Below are positions 33,106 to 43,576 of a stretch of 46,319 nucleotides of DNA, piece by piece. The notes under the pieces are model-generated. The model worked only from the letters and a program-made list of their open reading frames with translations. It searched no databases and was not told the origin of the DNA. This DNA comes from Chromera velia (lineage: Eukaryota; Sar; Chromeraceae): positions 1-46,319 of the forward strand of contig JAHBMJ010000503.1 in assembly GCA_018398765.1 (NCBI GenBank). The letters run 5' to 3'. The translations under genes and the position numbers were made by a program. Position 1 is the first letter of the stretch, and each line of letters opens with the position of its first letter.

Positions 33106-34725
33106 TAAGTTCTACTTTTGTGACCTAGCGAGCACCCAGCCTGGTGAACCTCCACTTTCCATTTCCTGTTCGCTCCATACCAGAGACGGGGAGTGACTTC
33201 TTGAACGACTTTCCAGCAACAAGCATGGGAATGCGTGTGCCGGATGCACCAGCAATGAGGACACCTGTGAATCGTGTAGGTCGACTGACCTCAGGCTGTC
33301 CTACAGCGTGGTGCTCAGGGAGACAAGATGGATTCTCGTCCCCCTGCCCCCCATCTCTACCTTCTCCTCAGCCCCCGCGTGGACACCCTCTCCGTTTTCG
33401 CCCTCTATATCTATACGTTCCATCATAGGATGGGAGGGAGGGGAAAGGAGACGAGCTTTCTCTCGTTCGCCTGCAGGGGACCACAGTTTGACTGACCCAC
33501 TTTGGAGAGGCTTCACACATACAGGATGGGTGTCTAGAGTCTTCCAAACACCTGTGTGGGGGTTTTTCTTTACTACTACTGCTGTGTGGGAGTTGAGGGG
33601 ATAGAGCCACATGACAAGGGAACCTGGGAGTTCAATGCCACTCTCGATAATTTTGAGGATGGAAGGATCCCCGACCATCAGCCGTCTGTCTGGCTTCTTC
33701 CCTGTGGCTTTTTCGTAGGGGGTCATGCCGATAGCTTTGGAAAACATTGCGTTGCGAGTGATGGATGCTCCACGGGCTACGTGCGCCCACATGCTCTTCG
33801 GCAACGGCCCCCACATCTTCTCGAGCTCTGCCATCAGGGCAGCAATATGGGTGCGGGAATGGTGGATTCTTCCTTCCACCAGCCCAAGGGGTCCCTTCTC
33901 ACGGGGCGGCTGATCAATGAACTTAATCATTCTGTGGTCACAATACTCCCCATGTTTCCCCCCTCTGTATTCTATTGCAGGATCACACGCAAATCGTATA
34001 GTAATATGACCAGGCCCATCGGGCTTCACTCCTACAACAGACTCAACATACTCGAGGAACTGTCGGATCGAGTCGTAGGCTTCGTTTCGGCTTTTCTGGG
34101 GGACGTCAAGCTCAAAACCTAAATGCATATCTGCATATTTGATGACTGTGGGGTACATACCTGCTGCTGCCTCCTCATCTCGGGGGAAGTAATTGTCCAA
34201 CTAGATAATGCCAAATGGGTGTGTGCCTTCTCTTCTATCAGGAACACGATGGAAGGACGGCTTTACTGCGTTCTTCTGTTGACAGATCAGACACTCCTTG
34301 TAGAGCCTTTCCCAATCTTCCTCACATGCACTCATATCTTGCTCCAGGAGCGTTGGTTCGAGTCTGGGTCTGTCGAAATGGCCATGACGAACATGATGGG
34401 AACACAACTCATCATAATCGATCTGTTGGTGAGAAAAGGCATTGATGGAGGGGACTGGCTCCCCCATCTCATACTTGAAGGCGGGACAGTGGTAGAAGAA
34501 TGGATGATTGGTTGTGTGATCGCCTTTTGGGAAAGGAACACAGATATTCACGAGACCCCCTCTTGCGTCTCTCACTCTCACATATGAGTCATCTGCGTCT
34601 TTCAACACAGTGTGTCCCTCCTCTAAATCCATACGCATCAAATCGGAGACGCTGTCCTTAATGAAATAATATTCCTCATGACTGTCTGCTCCCCCTTTTC
34701 TTTCATAAGACACCGTCTCGCTCAC
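33106..34725 (-). pseudogene. copia integrase (zinc-binding and catalytic parts)
   Basis: The part at 34725-34204 contains the HHCC zinc-binding pattern (HHVRHGHFDRPRLE ... CLICQQK). A TAG at 34203-34201 separates it, in the same frame, from LDNYFPRDEEAAAG. The catalytic residues appear as the Asp in LDNYF, the Asp in RFACDPAIEYRGG and the Glu in LVEGRIHHSRTH. The C-terminal part reads FSKAIGMTPYEKATGKKPD, typical of copia. Between about 33310 and 33110 the coding frame changes (IAGASGTRIPMLVAGKSFKK), then returns, with a TAG near 33127. Confidence 0.85.
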
Positions 34726-36365
34726 ACCCCGACTTTCGAGATCTGGATTTTCACCTCTTCCTCACTCCCATCTGCGTTTTTCTTTACAACCCCGAACTGC
34801 CCCCCACAAGGCCTCCACCACACGACATCTGGGGCAGCATCTGCCTCATTGGCAATGCTTGCAGAGCAGCAGGAATCAACATTTGTCCGTCTCCACCCCT
34901 TGTAACCATACCCAGACCTACTTCCCTCATCCCCCCCTATGACCATGTATGCTGACCCGAGGGTCTCCCCGACCCTGAAAGTCAGGTTAGACTCGTCTCC
35001 TCCCTGGAGGAACTGAAAGATGGTCCCTTGTTGGTGAGGAATGGGAGGTCCACCGATGGAGTGGTTGTGGTCATGGTGCGAGTGGTTTCGGTTCCCTCCC
35101 TCAACCTGCCAAATCAAAAGGGAAGAAGGAGAGAATGAATGGGGTATATAGAAAGGAGTGTAAGGGAAGAGGGCATGTGCAAAGCCCCAAAATCCTCTGC
35201 CACAAAACTCCCCATTCCCCGGGCTGACCGGCCCAAATTGTTGAAGTCCAGATCCCGGCACTATACTAGTACCCGGAGGAAGGGCAGGCGTGTAGTACAA
35301 ACCGTTAACGTCATAGCGACCAGGGCCGCCGCCCCTGCTGGGGTACACACCTCTGTGTCCTCTCCCCTTGCCTCTCTCGGCGTTGTACTGTTGCTGCTTC
35401 TGTTTCCGGGGACACATGTGATCTCTGTGACCAACCTCACTGCACTCGCTGCACCTGTGCGTCTTGCCTCTGCACTCCCATCCAGGGTCGTGCCCTCCAG
35501 GCCTCCCACAACTCTCACACTTCTTCTTCTGCTGTTGCTGGGACTGTTAAGGATGCTGTTGGGTAGACTGCAAATAACCGCCTCTGCCTCCCCGGCCTCT
35601 GCCCCCCCGACCTCTGCCCCTACCCCGTCCCCTGGGTGGGAAGCCACCAGACCCAACATAGTTGGCCTCCTGTTTTATCTGGTGCTGCTCGGGATATACA
35701 CGGACAGAAGGTTTCATAGGGGTAATAGATGCAGGGTTATCTTCAAATTTGTTCAGTAGGGGATTTTTGGAACGCTGCTCACATGCGGTGATGAGCTTGT
35801 CAAAGTCGTACAGATCATCCTCATCCCAGTCATCTGCCCACTTTCTGCGGTAGGATGGAGGAAGACAGGCCAACACAGCCCTGGCTCGAGTTCTCTCTGC
35901 AACGTCGTTATCTGCCTTAGTCCTCTTCGTGTCCCTCATCAGGGACTTGAAAAATCGATAGAGAGAGAGGAAATCTGAAAACGAATTTCTGTTCTCTACG
36001 ATCTGATTCCATGTGCGAGACAGAGAATCTCTCTTCGTCTTTTCAGGGACATCCAGTTTCTTCATAAGGCACTTCTACAATGCTATCTTATAGGGTGGCC
36101 ACTTAACCGCTTTGCTAGCATCCCTGAACTCTATATCGTCCTCGTCCTCTTTCTGGTCGAAAAGTGCCTGAATGTCATCCCCAACATCTAGATAGTTCTT
36201 TGTGGCCTTGTACAACTGGTTGGCCTCCCATCGTGCAACGTTTGCAGCACTGGCACCAAAGAGTTTCTCATTGCCATCTCTGATGCTGTTGCAAGTATCT
36301 CTCTACCCTTTGAACTGCATCCCCGCCTTGAGCGTGGGGTATGCGACAGAGGATTGTTCAGACAT
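34722..36365 (-). pseudogene. copia gag and protease region
   Basis: Gag starts MSEQSSVAYPTLKAG at ATG 36365-36363 and runs through WEANQLYKATKNYL, FFKSLMRDTKRTK and an Arg/Gly-rich stretch. In-frame stops are TAG 36305-36303, TAG 36077-36075 and TAA 35549-35547. A CCHC zinc knuckle (CSECSEVGHRDHMC) follows near 35416-35460. The protease-like site reads VDSCCSASI where DSGA is expected. The frame ends TGA 34724-34722, overlapping the integrase frame by a few bases in the -1 direction. Confidence 0.8.
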
Positions 36366-36441
36366 CTCTACTGCAGGATCACAAACAACATTTGACCTGT
36401 TACACTGTGATCTCTCTCAATATCCTCTCGCTGGCATCGCC

Positions 36442-36661
36442 AGTGAAGTTTGAGGTCTATTCGATACCTCTACTCAGACATAATCAACGTCATTAGAAGG
36501 TCTGTTAGTACGGACATATACTTCTTACATCGTTCTTGTTTCACTTCTCAGTCTGATCGTACAATTGTGATCACAAGCTAATCGATCAAATGCATGCATG
36601 CTAATTAATTCTATCAATTAATTCGCGCTACGTCGCTTGTACTGCACGCATGAATTTCACT
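36442..36661 (-). repeat. copia 5' LTR
   Basis: 220 bp, the upstream LTR on the minus strand. The sequence just inside it reads GGCGATGCCAGCG on the minus strand and is the place where the primer-binding site should be; I could not match it to a specific tRNA. Confidence 0.95.
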
Positions 36662-36666
36662 TAGAA

Positions 36667-38960
36667 TTAGTGTTTAAGATGATTTCATGTGATTTCCAAA
36701 ATTCTTCTAAGATTTCATGTTGTGATTTAAACCTTGCAAAAAAAGATATATTAGCAGATGTGTGATAGAAAATTTAGTTTAAAAAAAACAATGATTTAAA
36801 TAGTCTAATACATTTATAAAGATCTAAACTACTATATAGCGCTAGATATAGCGATTAAAAAACTGGTTGAAAACTTAAAAGTTTGGAGATTACTGATGTT
36901 GACCCAAATCCCAGCTCATTGTTTGCTACAGGCATGACATGGCCTGGCATGCGAAGTAGGGCTTGAAAAAGTTGCACCTCAGAAAAGGTGCAAATCAAAA
37001 AGCTGCACCAGATGCACCTGTTTTGCACCAGATGCACCTGTTTTGCACCTGATTGAATAGAATTGGGTGAAAAGTATCAGCGTCATGGCTATTTAACGCG
37101 CCGCGGCCCCGCCCTCACGGCTCTCCGCGGCCCATGCATGCAAATGTGTTGCCGGGCCGCGGTGTGCGCGGAACAAGGCCTATTAGCCGATTTTAAAATA
37201 AAAATTGGCTAAATACAAGGCCGGTCATTGAATGCGCAAGTATGTGCGCTCTTGGATTCTAAAGCTGTTTTTTGCATCAAATCAAATCTACATATGTTGA
37301 CTTCTTCTCTTTGCAGCATGAGAACTGTTTTATTCAATTTGGCTACTCTATATAACACAAACGACTATGTACACATAACAATGAGAAGTATAAGAAAGCA
37401 AAAGGATCAGAACAACAGGTTTAAGTCAAGAAGCTGAGCCAGCAGACTGAGTCCGTTTGCATGCACAATGCTAAACGGTTTGCCGGGAGGAAAACAGCTT
37501 TACCCACCTTTAGTAGCAATCTAAAAATGAATACTAATGCATGGCTAGCACGGCCGAGGGCTTGCCTTTGTATAGCACGCGGTTCACGCGGGAGTAGCAC
37601 AGTGGAAAAAGGTTTAGACAAGCTACAGCTCCTTAGCTGAGATAAGCTGGAGCTTGCGCTCTAGCTTGTGCTCCTCTCTCTTAGATGTCTAGCCTCGAAA
37701 CCACGGATAGCGCGCGGCCAGGCCTGCTTAGCCAGCAGAAGTGCACGTTTGCACGAAGGTTTACGCCGCCAGCCCGTGCAGATAAGAGATAAGAGGGCTG
37801 TGCGGCATGGCGCGGGTTATCAAAAACAGCGCGCGCAAACTTACCCCAGCCGGCACTTTGCGGCCTCGGCATGTCTCAGGCTACGATCGGGGGCCACGCC
37901 CCACAAAAAGAGATCAAACTCTTTTTTGCAAAAACGGCTCTGACAATCTAAAAGCAAAGCAGTGGAATGGTCAGGCCTGACTTAGTAGGTTAGGTCCTCC
38001 GTTTGTCATATTTGAAAATTCTGAAACACTCATATGACTCGTTCTTGATCGTCTCTCTACAATGGTCAGTGAGTTGCTCAGCTCCTGTTCTTTTTTCCTA
38101 CCCTGTGCACGCCCCATATAGTTTATCATCCATGGTTATATACTAGTTATAATATAACACATACGTAGGCAGATATGATTGACACCATACCTGCGACTAT
38201 AGGTTTATTGGTTATGCGTTATCAGGTAAAACACATAAAAATTTAGTAAAATTCTTAAATTTTACTGAACTTTTAAATTACGATTCCCTCTCCAATCTTT
38301 CCCCAGTTATGTCTGCATGAGGCAGACTATAGTTGGCATCGATTTGAGTTTTGGGATCAGTAGGAATGATTCTAGGTTGAACCGCCTCGGAGTTCAAAGG
38401 CTGGGCGGATCAGTGCTAATGATAAAACCGAGACCTTGACTACGGTCAGGCCAAGGTTTACTCATCTAATATTTAGCTAGGGCAACACCGCCGTTAGCAG
38501 CACGTGCACCCAGCCCTCAAATCGTTCCTTGCTTCTCTCCTTGCTTACTTGAACAAGTAAGTAAGGATAAATCCTTAGGTTATACTTTCTATAGCAAATC
38601 TTTAAGAGGGGAGGTTAGTGCGGGTCTGAGTTCCTTTAGGCAGTGTCGGCTGCTTAAGCGTGAACTAGGCCAATGCAGTGCTGTACGGAGATTCTTTTCG
38701 ACATGAAGAAGAGAAGCAGAAACAGCACACACGTGTACGGAAACATGCATACACGAAGGTACGTTGACACTCTCCCTCTCGGTTGCAGGTAAAGACTTTT
38801 GAAACCTGGTACCATATGCTCTTTTCGATTGGCGGGCTCGATCTATCTTGGTCAGTGAGAGTGGAATTGGCTTGATTATTCACTTTGGTGCTTTACATTA
38901 GAGAGTGAAACCATTCTGACGGTCGATTCGCCACTTCCGTCTGCTGATGGCTTAACGTCA
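36667..38960. other. gene-free spacer between the two retrotransposons
   Basis: No convincing coding frame. Contents: AT-rich DNA to 36850; about 2.5 copies of a 20-22 bp repeat (TTGCACCAGATGCACCTG) at 37002-37055; a GC-rich patch at 37095-37160 with CCGCGG and GGCCGCGG; further unassigned DNA. 38330-38620 has several short hairpin-prone stretches but matches no small RNA I know. Confidence 0.5.
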
Positions 38961-38967
38961 AATTTAT

Positions 38968-39560
38968 ATGCTCACATACAGATCTGTATCTGTACTATCT
39001 GACTTTCTGTCATGCCACGGCTTGTTGTTGCATTTGGTACTTCCAGAGGGTTTGAAGTCTGTCTGTGGAGTGAAGTGCAGCTTTCCTAGGGGTGTTTATA
39101 CCTTTGTTCGCATGCTGTTAGTCATACCAGTCCTGCATTCCGGTCATTGCGGTGAATCATTTTTTACTGCTCAGGCTGGAGAGGGCCTGCAGAGCTACAA
39201 GCTTCCCAAGCGGAACGATTTGATTTGTTTCTATACGGGTGGCGATTATCCCTGGGTCGGGATGATGGGACGCGCCCTGGTGGACAGCTTCTTTAAAATT
39301 TCCTAGCTTCCAGGATGGGCAGTACATTAGGTTGGTGTGGAGGGAGTTGGAGAGTCTGAAGATTGACAAAGAAACAGGACAGCCCCCTGCTGACAAAAAA
39401 GAAACCAGCAAAGCAAAAGCTGGCGAAAGCCACCATGAAACCAAAAGACAAAGCCAAAGCCCCCCTTCCATCCACCCGCATCAGACCCGAGGAATTTCCA
39501 GGAAGAAAGATAACATACTGAAGTCGGTTTTTAAGTGGGACTTCAAGTGGGAGAAAGTCT
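38968..39560 (+). pseudogene. degenerate coding remnant, family unknown
   Basis: The plus strand reads YKLPKRNDLICFYTGGDYPW then VGMMGRALVDSFFKIS, and after a one-base frame change FQDGQYIRLVWRELESLKID followed by a Lys/Glu/Gln-rich stretch ending ILKSVFKWDFKWEKVCERF. The two parts look continuous in sense but not in frame (break near 39306-39335). The 'dypWvG.v...V..F' pattern recalls short chromatin-reader-like modules found at the ends of some retroelement polyproteins, which I only suspect. It is followed by a TCTTCC-rich low-complexity stretch. Confidence 0.35.
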
Positions 39561-39899
39561 GTGAGAGGTTTGCTCTCTCCTCTTCTTCTTCTCCTTTTTC
39601 TTCCTTTTCTTCCTGTTCTTCGTCCTCTGTTGTCGGTTTGGGGTGGGGTGGGGGGGTGAGTGAAGAGGATAGACAGGTTATGACGGGGTTAGGCTCAGAG
39701 TCTAACCCTTTGAGATCAGACCATATCAGACCCTCGCTTACATGTACATGCCCTTGCTCAGAGAAAAAATGCAAATCAAGATCAAAAATTGCTTTTGTTT
39801 CATTCTTTCTTCTTTTTCTTTCTCATAAAACCACACCTTTTGTCGTTGCTTTCTTTATGAGTTTGCTTTAAAGGGACATACATGCAGTTTGAAGGTTTT

Positions 39900-40252
39900 A
39901 TGGACCGTAGGGACAGAACTAGACTATGGTGCAGCATGCAAACGGCGCCAAACATATTCAAATATTGTAAATTCATGCAGAAAATACATTGGGCAGGTTA
40001 AAAACATTGCTTAAACTGGCTCATAAAGAGATGAAGTCATGAGACAATTGGGGACATGTTCTTCAATTGGAGTAAAAAACTTTTTTTTACCTATCGTCGC
40101 CTTTTTGCTTACATTTTAGGCTGTTTTATATAATACCAGTTTCTGTAGCTAATCTATATTATAAAAAGCTTTTAGGCCTTAAATGAGGCACCTTTTGGCC
40201 GCTAAAAACACTAGAAATCAGCCCTAGAAACCTAGTTTTTATAAGGTAAAGG
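39900..40252. other. AT-rich flank of the gypsy element
   Basis: I see nothing coding here. It ends AAAGG before the LTR; the matching right-hand target copy lies outside the window. Confidence 0.5.
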
Positions 40253-40719
40253 TGATGAATCCGCTAGTGGGCAAGCTAGCGAGCTATATGGGGCTTTACA
40301 TACACACAACTTACTTGAGTCTACTTCGGTACTCGTCTGTCAGGTCCTTCATTGTTCCTTCGAGTCGTTCTGGTAAGATCCTTTCTGTATGGCTTGTCAA
40401 GTAATTCTTGCTTCGCATGTATACACGTCTGTATCGCTTTCCAAGTGAATTCAGATACATACATGGATGCAACGTCACGTCTGTTTCACGCTTTATGCTT
40501 CTTTCTGATACTGAGATCAGTCTCACTTCTGTTGCCATCTGTTATTGATGTGTTGCTTTGACAGTGTTGCTGCAACTGTGTTGTTTGCACCATTAAGGCT
40601 GCCGCACACCTGATACATGCTCGGCGGGCCGTCCGTTCTGTAGATCCGCTCCCGTGGCCGTGTGCGCCTGGCCCATCCCACGGCCCGTTGCCACTTTCTG
40701 AATTAGGGCACAACAACCA
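40253..40719 (-). repeat. gypsy 3' LTR
   Basis: 467 bp with ends TGATGAATCC and ACAACAACCA on the plus strand, so TG...CA. It is immediately followed by the polypurine tract. Confidence 0.9.
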
Positions 40720-40731
40720 CTCCCCCCCTAA
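40720..40731 (-). other. gypsy polypurine tract
   Basis: The minus strand reads TAGGGGGGGAG just before the LTR sequence TGGTTGTTGTG. Confidence 0.85.
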
Positions 40732-40883
40732 CTCTGCTTGTCCTCGAGCAGATCCTGAAAAGAAAAAGACACAAGTCAACATGACACAAACCACTTGACC
40801 TTCGGGCCTCCCGATGTCCCGCCAGGTCTGCCAATTCATCAATGGATATCAACATAACAGGGGAATGAAATGACCAAGCAAAA

Positions 40884-42204
40884 TTAATTGACTTGATGCA
40901 TGATTCTTTCTCTCTCCTTCTCAAAGTCCCGAACAAGATCAGGGGCCTCCACCTCCTCTTCTGGCATCCATGCGAAGGTACCATTGTCGAACGAGACCCG
41001 GTACTCTTCCGTTCCTTCTTTTTCTCGAACAGCCAGTATGTGGGTAGGCTGAGGTTTCCCTCTCTTCTTATTTCCAGTACTGCTTTCTTTCACTTCTTCT
41101 TTCTCCACCTCCAATTCATCCCCCAATCCTAATTCATCCAAAAGGTCATCCTTATTGGGGTCTTCTCCGACCCGGAAAGATGACTTGGGGGTGCCTGGGG
41201 GAATTCTCTCTCCCCTTTCCTTCTCAAGGGCTGACACCCTTTCCTCAGTCTCTCTCTCCACTCTCTTTGCCGGCTGCCACAACATCAAACGATCTGTGCT
41301 AATGACGTCTCTCTCTTTTCCTCCCAGAGGGCGAATGACAGCAATATGCGGTCGGTCGTGAGGAACAATATATATCTGCCCCTCTTCAAATTTCGTTGCA
41401 AATTTTGGCTGTTTCCCCAAATTCGGCGTTGGCTTTTGGAGAAGTACACGATCCCCTAGATGGAATTTCTGTGTCATCTGAGGAGGATTGCTGTGTTTTC
41501 TTGCCTGCCTTTCCCTTTCTGCCCTTCTCCTTGCCCTGTCAACTCTCTCAATCTGTTGCTGCCTGATAAATCCTGCATACTCGTCATAACAGACAGGCGG
41601 TGCTCTCGCGCCTTCGGGAACGGGCGTGACTCGAAGAATGCTCTGAGGGTCATGCGCAAACATAAGAGCGAAGGGAGAGTACCCTGTCTCTGCATGCTTT
41701 GTCGTTGTGTAGGAGGCAAGGAAGGGCTGTAGATACAAGTCCCAATCCCCCCTCTCTTCATCAACCTGTTTCCCTAACCCCTGCACCAAGGTTTGGTTGA
41801 ATCTCTCTGGGATCGCGTTGCCCTGTAGATGGTAGCTGGTGGTGGTCAAGTGACGGGCTTTCACCAGCTTAAGCAACTCTTGCACAATCTCTGCAAAAAA
41901 ATTCGTTCCTCGGTCAGAAACAAAGGTCTCAATAAATCTATACCGACAAATGATTTCTTCAAAGAGGATCATCTTCGCCACCTTCCAAGCGGGGACCTCA
42001 GGCAATGCAAATACCTCAGGCCACCGGGTCAAAGCGCACGTGATGACAAGCATAAATCGGTTCTCCCTCCTGAATATCGGAACAGGGCCGACCACATCGA
42101 TGCCGACTCGCTGGAACGGTCGGGAGGGAATGGGAAGAGTCTGTGCATTTCGGCTCTTCGGCTGATTCCTTCTCTCTTGACATGGTCAGCACTTGTACAC
42201 CCAC
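40884..42204 (-). pseudogene. gypsy integrase with chromodomain-like C-terminus
   Basis: The catalytic residues are all kept: VGIDVVGPVPI (Asp), FVSDRGTNFF (Asp) and IPERFNQTL (Glu). The HHCC zinc-binding part ends upstream at YKC, TGA 42188-42186, PCQE, so a stop splits the second C-x2-C pair. After the core come KFHLGDRVLLQKP, then a Lys/Glu-rich linker, and finally THILAVREKEGTEEYRVSFD and WMPEEEVEAPDLVRDFEKE. This last part has the I-L-x2-R...EY-V-...W-P-E-...L---FE pattern of chromodomains, which in chromoviruses guide insertion to chromatin. Except for the one TGA the 403-codon frame is intact. Confidence 0.85.
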
Positions 42205-43073
42205 TCACGTGCGTCTTTTCTCAAACGGGGCCACCAGAATTCAGTGAGGAGTCGCTGAGAAAGTCTCTTTACTGCTGGGTGCCCACCCATTGGGTGGTCA
42301 TGATGCATGGTCAGGACGGTGTCCCTCAACGCCGGAGGGACATACAGCTGCTCAGCCCCCCCCTTTTCATATCGATAGAGGAGCCCGTCCCTGACATCAA
42401 ACGAATCCTCCTGCACCATCACATTCTTGCGTCGGCTCGTTTCCACTGGGAGCGTTCCTTCCTGCAAGTACCTGAACAGATCAGAGACAAAGGGATCAGA
42501 GGGAAGCGTAGCCTTCACTTTGTCCAAAAAGGGAACTGCCGCTTCCAGAGGGCTGACGCCCCCTACCTCCACCCCTGTAATCGATGCCTCCAGACCTGAA
42601 CGAATCGGGATGCTCCTATCTATGGAGAGGTTGCAATGCATGCAAAAAGGGGCTCCTGTGTCCATACTGTGTTCTGCAGGAAGCGGCATGTGCAAAAAGG
42701 AATCGGCATCCATATAGGCTTTTCCATCCTTGTGAAAAAATTTTGGTGCGTACTCCTGCAAAGCCCAAGCCCATTTCCCCACTCTCTTATTCGCCAGTTT
42801 GTTCTTCTCCATCGCTAAGTTTAGCTTGTGATCTATTTGGACAAACACTATGCTGCCCAGCAGGTAGTGCCTCCACTGTTGGCAGCAGTAGACTGTTGCC
42901 AACGCCTCCCTCTCGTGTGCTCCGTACTTTGGTTCTGCCTCCACAAGCGCCCTGCTCGTATACGCCACCGCTCTCTCTTTCCTATCCCTCACCTGCACAA
43001 GAACTCTCCCGATGGACACCTGACTAGCGTCCGGCTTTACGATGAATGGAGAACGCATGTTGGGGAAGGTCAT
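42186..43073 (-). pseudogene. gypsy RNase H and integrase zinc-binding part
   Basis: Begins [20 protein letters not shown], the start of the gypsy RNase H, followed by AYTSRALVEAEPKYGAHERE, HYLLGSIVFVQIDHKLNL and KAYMDADSFLHMP. Then a long linker and LYVPPALRDTVLTMHHDHPM followed by GGHPAVKRLSQRLLTEFWWP, the H-x3-H part of the integrase zinc finger. DAD in the last RNase H motif differs from the usual NAD/VAD but is within range. It follows the RT deletion breakpoint near 43099 in a different frame. Confidence 0.9.
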
Positions 43074-43576
43074 GATCGGAGGCTCGGTGAGTCTCCGAGA
43101 AATTCCGAGGGCGCGTTCACGAGACCAAAGGGCATGCGCAGAAACTCATACAGCCCGAAAAGGGTTACGAAGGCTGTCTTCTCTCGGTCCTCCAGCTTCA
43201 GGAGAAGCTGGTAGAACCCGCTGGTGTAATCAAGGGCTGAGAAGACAGAAGAGCCTGCCAATTTGTCAAGCGTCTCCTGAATTCTCGGGAGAGGGAAGAG
43301 GTCTCTCTTTGTCACCTCGTTCAACCTCTTGAAGTTAAGACAGAAACGGGTGCTCCCATCTGGCTTCTTCATCAGCATAACAGACGCTGCCCATGGAGAA
43401 CGAGAGGGCTGAATAATGCCTGCCTCCTCCATCGCATCGATCTCTTTCTTCCCTTGCTCTCTTTCATGGTAGGGGACACGATCTTGATTCCAACGGATGG
43501 GGACACTCGTCTCCGTTGGGATCGTTGCATAATACGGCTGTCCCTCTACCTCCAGAGTGCCGAGATCGAAACGCTC
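43070..43576 (-). pseudogene. gypsy reverse transcriptase, truncated before the active-site loop
   Basis: The frame covers the first RT motifs: [75 protein letters not shown] (first catalytic Asp) and [12 protein letters not shown]. There it jumps directly to [17 protein letters not shown], which normally lies beyond the palm, thumb and connection. The segment with the YxDD loop is gone, about 170-190 codons by comparison with the family from memory. The breakpoint is near 43099. A TGA at 43579-43577 separates it from the protease frame. Confidence 0.9.

Larger units (their letters stand above)
30832..36661 (-). mobile_element. Ty1/copia LTR retrotransposon, complete in outline, inactive
   Basis: Two 220 bp LTRs (30832-31051 and 36442-36661) flank a minus-strand gag-protease-integrase-RT-RNase H region in the order that defines Ty1/copia. 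TAGAA is found directly outside both ends (30827-30831 and 36662-36666), a 5 bp target duplication. LTR ends are AGTGAA...TTCACT, so TG...CA lies two bases inside. The LTRs differ at 9 of 220 sites, all transitions. A purine-rich tract next to the 3' LTR reads CGAGGGGGTG on the minus strand. The internal region carries many stops and at least three frame changes, so it is not autonomous. Confidence 0.95.

Noticed and set aside
33112-33303. TAG codons at 33301 and 33112 counted as in-frame stops of the copia element
   Set aside because: The sensible coding frame in this interval is a different one, so these two are out of frame there.
30832-36661. Reassigned TAG codon suggested by the many TAG stops in the copia frames
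   Set aside because: Gene A appears to end with TAG, the gypsy element has mainly TGA, and transition-biased decay explains the pattern.
38330-38620. Spliceosomal RNA or 5S rRNA gene
   Set aside because: I compared it from memory with U1, U2, U4, U5, U6 and 5S and saw no conserved core.
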